Positions 59,953-61,984 of a stretch of DNA of 61,984 bases are shown here, one piece after another. Below the pieces are notes generated by a model, which ran no database searches, had not been told where the DNA came from, and saw only the letters and a list, made by a program, of their open reading frames with translations. Made by a program: the position numbers and the translations under genes. The DNA comes from VFZS01 sp964353255. Lineage in GTDB: Bacteria; Acidobacteriota; Terriglobia; Bryobacterales; Bryobacteraceae. Numbering within the stretch: position 1 is the stretch's first letter; each line of letters opens with the position of its first letter. The stretch lies in contig CAYGVJ010000010.1 of NCBI GenBank assembly GCA_964353255.1, forward strand, positions 1-61,984, given 5' to 3'.

Positions 59953-61356
59953 TCAGAAGGGCGGCGCCGCGGCGTCCTCCGCCGCCGCTTCCGCCGGCGG
60001 GGCCGCCGGCTCCAGGTCCGCGGTGCGGTTCTCGAACTTGGTGAAGTGGCGCAGGAAAACCAGATTGAGGATCCCGGTGGGGCCGTTGCGCTGCTTGGCG
60101 ATGATGAGCTCCGCCAGGCCCCGCAGGTCCTCCCGGTCGGGCTTGTAGAGCTCCTCGCGGAAGATGAAGCACACCATGTCGGCGTCCTGCTCGATGGAGC
60201 CCGAGTCGCGCAGGTCGCTGAGCTGCGGCCGGTGGTCACCCTGGCGCACTTCCGGAGCGCGGCTCAACTGGGAGAGCACCATCACGGGCACGCCCAGCTC
60301 CTTGGCCAGCATCTTCAGCCCGCGCGACAGGACGCTGATCTCCTGGTTGCGGTTTTCGAACCTGCCGCGCCCGCTCATCAACTGGAGGTAGTCCATTACG
60401 ACCAGGGCCAGCCCGTGTTCGGCCTTCAGGCGGCGCAGCTTGGCGTGCATGTCCATGACATTGGCGGCGGCCGTGTCGTCGATGAACAGCGGGGCCTCGA
60501 CCATCTGGTGGGCGGCGAACTGAAGTCGCCGGCGCTCGTCGGCGTTGAGGAACCCGGCGCGGAACTTCTGCCCGTCCACGCGGGCCGCCGAGCAGAGCAT
60601 GCGCGTCAACAGAGACTCCTGGGACATCTCCAGAGAGAAGAGGGCCACCGGCTGCGGCTCGCGTCCCAGGGCCACGTGCTGCGCGATGTTCAGCGCCAGA
60701 GCGGTCTTGCCCATCGAGGGCCGCGCCGCCAGAATGATCAGGTCGCCGCCACGCAAACCCCCGGTCAGTTCGTCGAACTTCACGAAGCCGGTGCTGAGCC
60801 CCTTCAGACGCCGGCCGGGGTCCAGGAATTCGTTCACTCCGCCTTGCTCTTCGATCACTTCCCGGGGCGTGAGCAGGCCGGCGCTCAGCCGCGACTGGCT
60901 CAGATTAAGCAGCGACTCCTCGGTGCTGGCCAGAATCGTCTCCGGCTCTTCCTCGCCCAGCACGCAGCGGTCGATTATCTTCTGCGCCGCGAAGATCATC
61001 CGCCGCAGCATGGCCTTGTCCTTGACGATGCGAACGTAGCTGTCCAGGTTGGCGATCTGGGGCAGGCCGTCGTCCAGAGATACCAGGTAGCCCAAGCCGT
61101 CGCAGGACTCCAGTTGGTTGTGCTTGATCAGCTCGTTGGCCAGGGTGATGCGGTCGATTCGCTCGCCGCGCTCGTGCAGCTCCCCCATCCGGTTGAACAT
61201 GCGCCGGTGTTTCTCCACGCTGAAGTCGTCGGTCTGGAGCAGCCCGGCGACCTGGACGAACAGCGAGTCGTCCATCAAGATCGAGCCCAAAACGTAACGC
61301 TCGGCGTCCAGATTGACCGGAAGTCCTTTGTTCAGGGCGAGGTCGGCAGAAGTCAT
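59953..61356 (-). CDS. dnaB: replicative DNA helicase
   Basis: A 467-residue hexameric ATPase that unwinds DNA at the replication fork. The N-terminal domain (LPVNLDAERYVLGSILMDDS) is followed by a linker and a RecA-like C-terminal domain. That domain has Walker A (ILAARPSMGKTALALN), Walker B (LALVVMDYLQLM) and the H4/arginine-finger region (LSQLSRAPEVR, then DLRDSGSIEQDADMV). Length and order are typical and I see no intein. An acidic Ala/Pro-rich tail closes it. Transcribed away from the SRP RNA gene. Confidence 0.97.
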   Translation of the reverse strand: MTSADLALNKGLPVNLDAERYVLGSILMDDSLFVQVAGLLQTDDFSVEKHRRMFNRMGELHERGERIDRITLANELIKHNQLESCDGLGYLVSLDDGLPQIANLDSYVRIVKDKAMLRRMIFAAQKIIDRCVLGEEEPETILASTEESLLNLSQSRLSAGLLTPREVIEEQGGVNEFLDPGRRLKGLSTGFVKFDELTGGLRGGDLIILAARPSMGKTALALNIAQHVALGREPQPVALFSLEMSQESLLTRMLCSAARVDGQKFRAGFLNADERRRLQFAAHQMVEAPLFIDDTAAANVMDMHAKLRRLKAEHGLALVVMDYLQLMSGRGRFENRNQEISVLSRGLKMLAKELGVPVMVLSQLSRAPEVRQGDHRPQLSDLRDSGSIEQDADMVCFIFREELYKPDREDLRGLAELIIAKQRNGPTGILNLVFLRHFTKFENRTADLEPAAPPAEAAAEDAAAPPF

Positions 61357-61650
61357 AGGGCGATCAACTCACCTTAACCGGTTCCGGGCCGGCCGGAGCC
61401 GGAAAATTCGATGCCGTGGTTTGTTCGGCTTACCCTCTCCAAAACCTGTGAGCGGCGCTGTGGAGATCCGGGAGCGCGCCGCCGGCGGCAAGTGCTTTGT
61501 CGGCAACGCGCCGGCCAGCCGCGCCGGTCCGATTTCCACAGGCGCCGTCGAAACATAACACCTTCTTTTTGTTTATACCACCTTCCCGCCGCCGGCGAAA
61601 GCCCGCCCCCGGCGGCGCGCCCGCGGTTGCCCCCCGTGCTAGCATGTAAG
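61357..61650. other. non-coding region between dnaB and the SRP RNA gene
   Basis: About 290 bases. On the minus strand a GTATAAAC stretch near 61580 could be the -10 of dnaB, giving a leader of about 200 bases. Several TCCACA-type half sites occur, but no full DnaA box. No gene seen. Confidence 0.4.
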
Positions 61651-61757
61651 GTCAGGCTCCGGGCTCCGTGCAACGGGCGGCCGCGAACCCCGCCAGGTCC
61701 GGAAGGAAGCAACGGTAGCGGTGCGGCGCGTGTGCCGCGGATCACCTGGGGCCTGAT
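61651..61757 (+). ncRNA. ffs: signal recognition particle RNA (4.5S type)
   Basis: About 107 bases forming one long hairpin. The 5' GTCAGGCTCC pairs with the 3' GGGGCCTGAT. The apical conserved SRP domain CCAGGTCCGGAAGGAAGCA binds Ffh. The short bacterial form lacks the Alu domain. It lies directly before dnaX, a common arrangement. A TAGCAT six bases upstream could be its -10. Confidence 0.93.
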
Positions 61758-61780
61758 GGAAAAAACGCCGCCGGGGCCCC

Positions 61781-61984
61781 ATGTACCAGGTCATTGCCCG
61801 GAAGTACCGTCCTCAGGTCTTCGCCGAGCTGGTCAACCAGGAGCACGTGCGCACCACCCTGGAAAACGCCCTGGCGCAAAACCGGATCGCGCACGGCTAC
61901 ATCTTCTCCGGGCAGCGGGGGACGGGAAAGACCACGGTGGCGCGCATCCTGGCGCGCTGCCTGAACTGCGTGCTCGGCCCCACG
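61781..61984 (+). CDS. dnaX: DNA polymerase III subunit gamma/tau (partial, 5' part)
   Basis: The first 68 codons of a gene that runs off the window: MYQVIARKYRPQVFAELVNQ, then the Walker A site SGQRGTGKTTVARIL and the start of the zinc-binding Cys cluster (RCLNCVLGP). This is the clamp-loader ATPase. The ATG at 61781 matches the family start, and the SRP RNA immediately upstream supports the identity. No stop is reached. Confidence 0.95.
   Translation, partial: MYQVIARKYRPQVFAELVNQEHVRTTLENALAQNRIAHGYIFSGQRGTGKTTVARILARCLNCVLGPT

Noticed and set aside
61357..61650. Replication origin near dnaB
   Set aside because: Only TCCACA half sites, no cluster of full DnaA boxes, no dnaA or dnaN.

Overview
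The window looks like a chromosomal segment of a high-GC Gram-negative bacterium, most likely an Acidobacteriota member of the Bryobacterales/Solibacter kind. This rests on family content, not a phylogeny. The pointers are two very large TonB-dependent receptors with an N-terminal carboxypeptidase-regulatory-like domain, the bacillithiol enzyme BshC, Tat-exported sugar isomerase and sulfatase genes, a YncE/phosphoesterase fusion, a K+-independent H+-pyrophosphatase, and a sigma-28/FlgM flagellar system.

Layout. 0-3.3 kb: serA and a class V aminotransferase (minus), then yqeY (plus). 3.3-5.5 kb: a small accessory island at the 3' end of yqeY, carrying a PD-(D/E)XK nuclease-like gene with an unknown partner, then a MazEF/PemK-type toxin-antitoxin pair. 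It is bounded by a 94-bp direct repeat of the yqeY tail. 5.8-14.4 kb: sigma-28 (fliA), an adenylation-carrier-thioesterase protein and a Tat-exported isomerase (minus), then nadE coupled to a beta-propeller/phosphoesterase fusion. 14.5-21.6 kb: a 2365-residue secreted SpvB/Tc-B/RHS protein. 21.7-33 kb: GH57 glycosidase, DUF5671 membrane protein, rhamnose mutarotase, hppA, Skp/OmpH, threonine aldolase, bshC, a polysaccharide deacetylase-like protein. 33.1-35.5 kb: tRNA-Leu(CAA) followed by two short accessory segments, each ended by a partial copy of the tRNA 3' half. 35.5-47.4 kb: TonB receptor plus sulfatase, then a second TonB receptor next to malQ. 47.4-51.8 kb: lone nuoB, flaG-fliS, flgM, DUF507 protein, ribokinase, GT2. 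51.8-59.5 kb: a four-gene minus-strand operon led by a 1127-residue protein of unknown function. 59.5-62 kb: ridA, dnaB, SRP RNA and the start of dnaX.

How genes work together. FliA and its likely antagonist FlgM lie 43 kb apart. flaG and flgM carry sigma-28-like promoter elements. GH57 and MalQ point to alpha-glucan metabolism, and the TonB receptors with the sulfatase point to glycan scavenging.

The most unusual feature is that two unrelated conserved genes (yqeY and tRNA-Leu) are each followed by tandem mini-cassettes. Each cassette has codirectional toxin-antitoxin- or nuclease-like cargo and ends in a partial copy of the host gene's 3' end, sometimes starting right at the cargo's last stop codon. 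No recombinase is encoded in either locus. This suggests repeated accretion of small non-autonomous elements at gene 3' ends.
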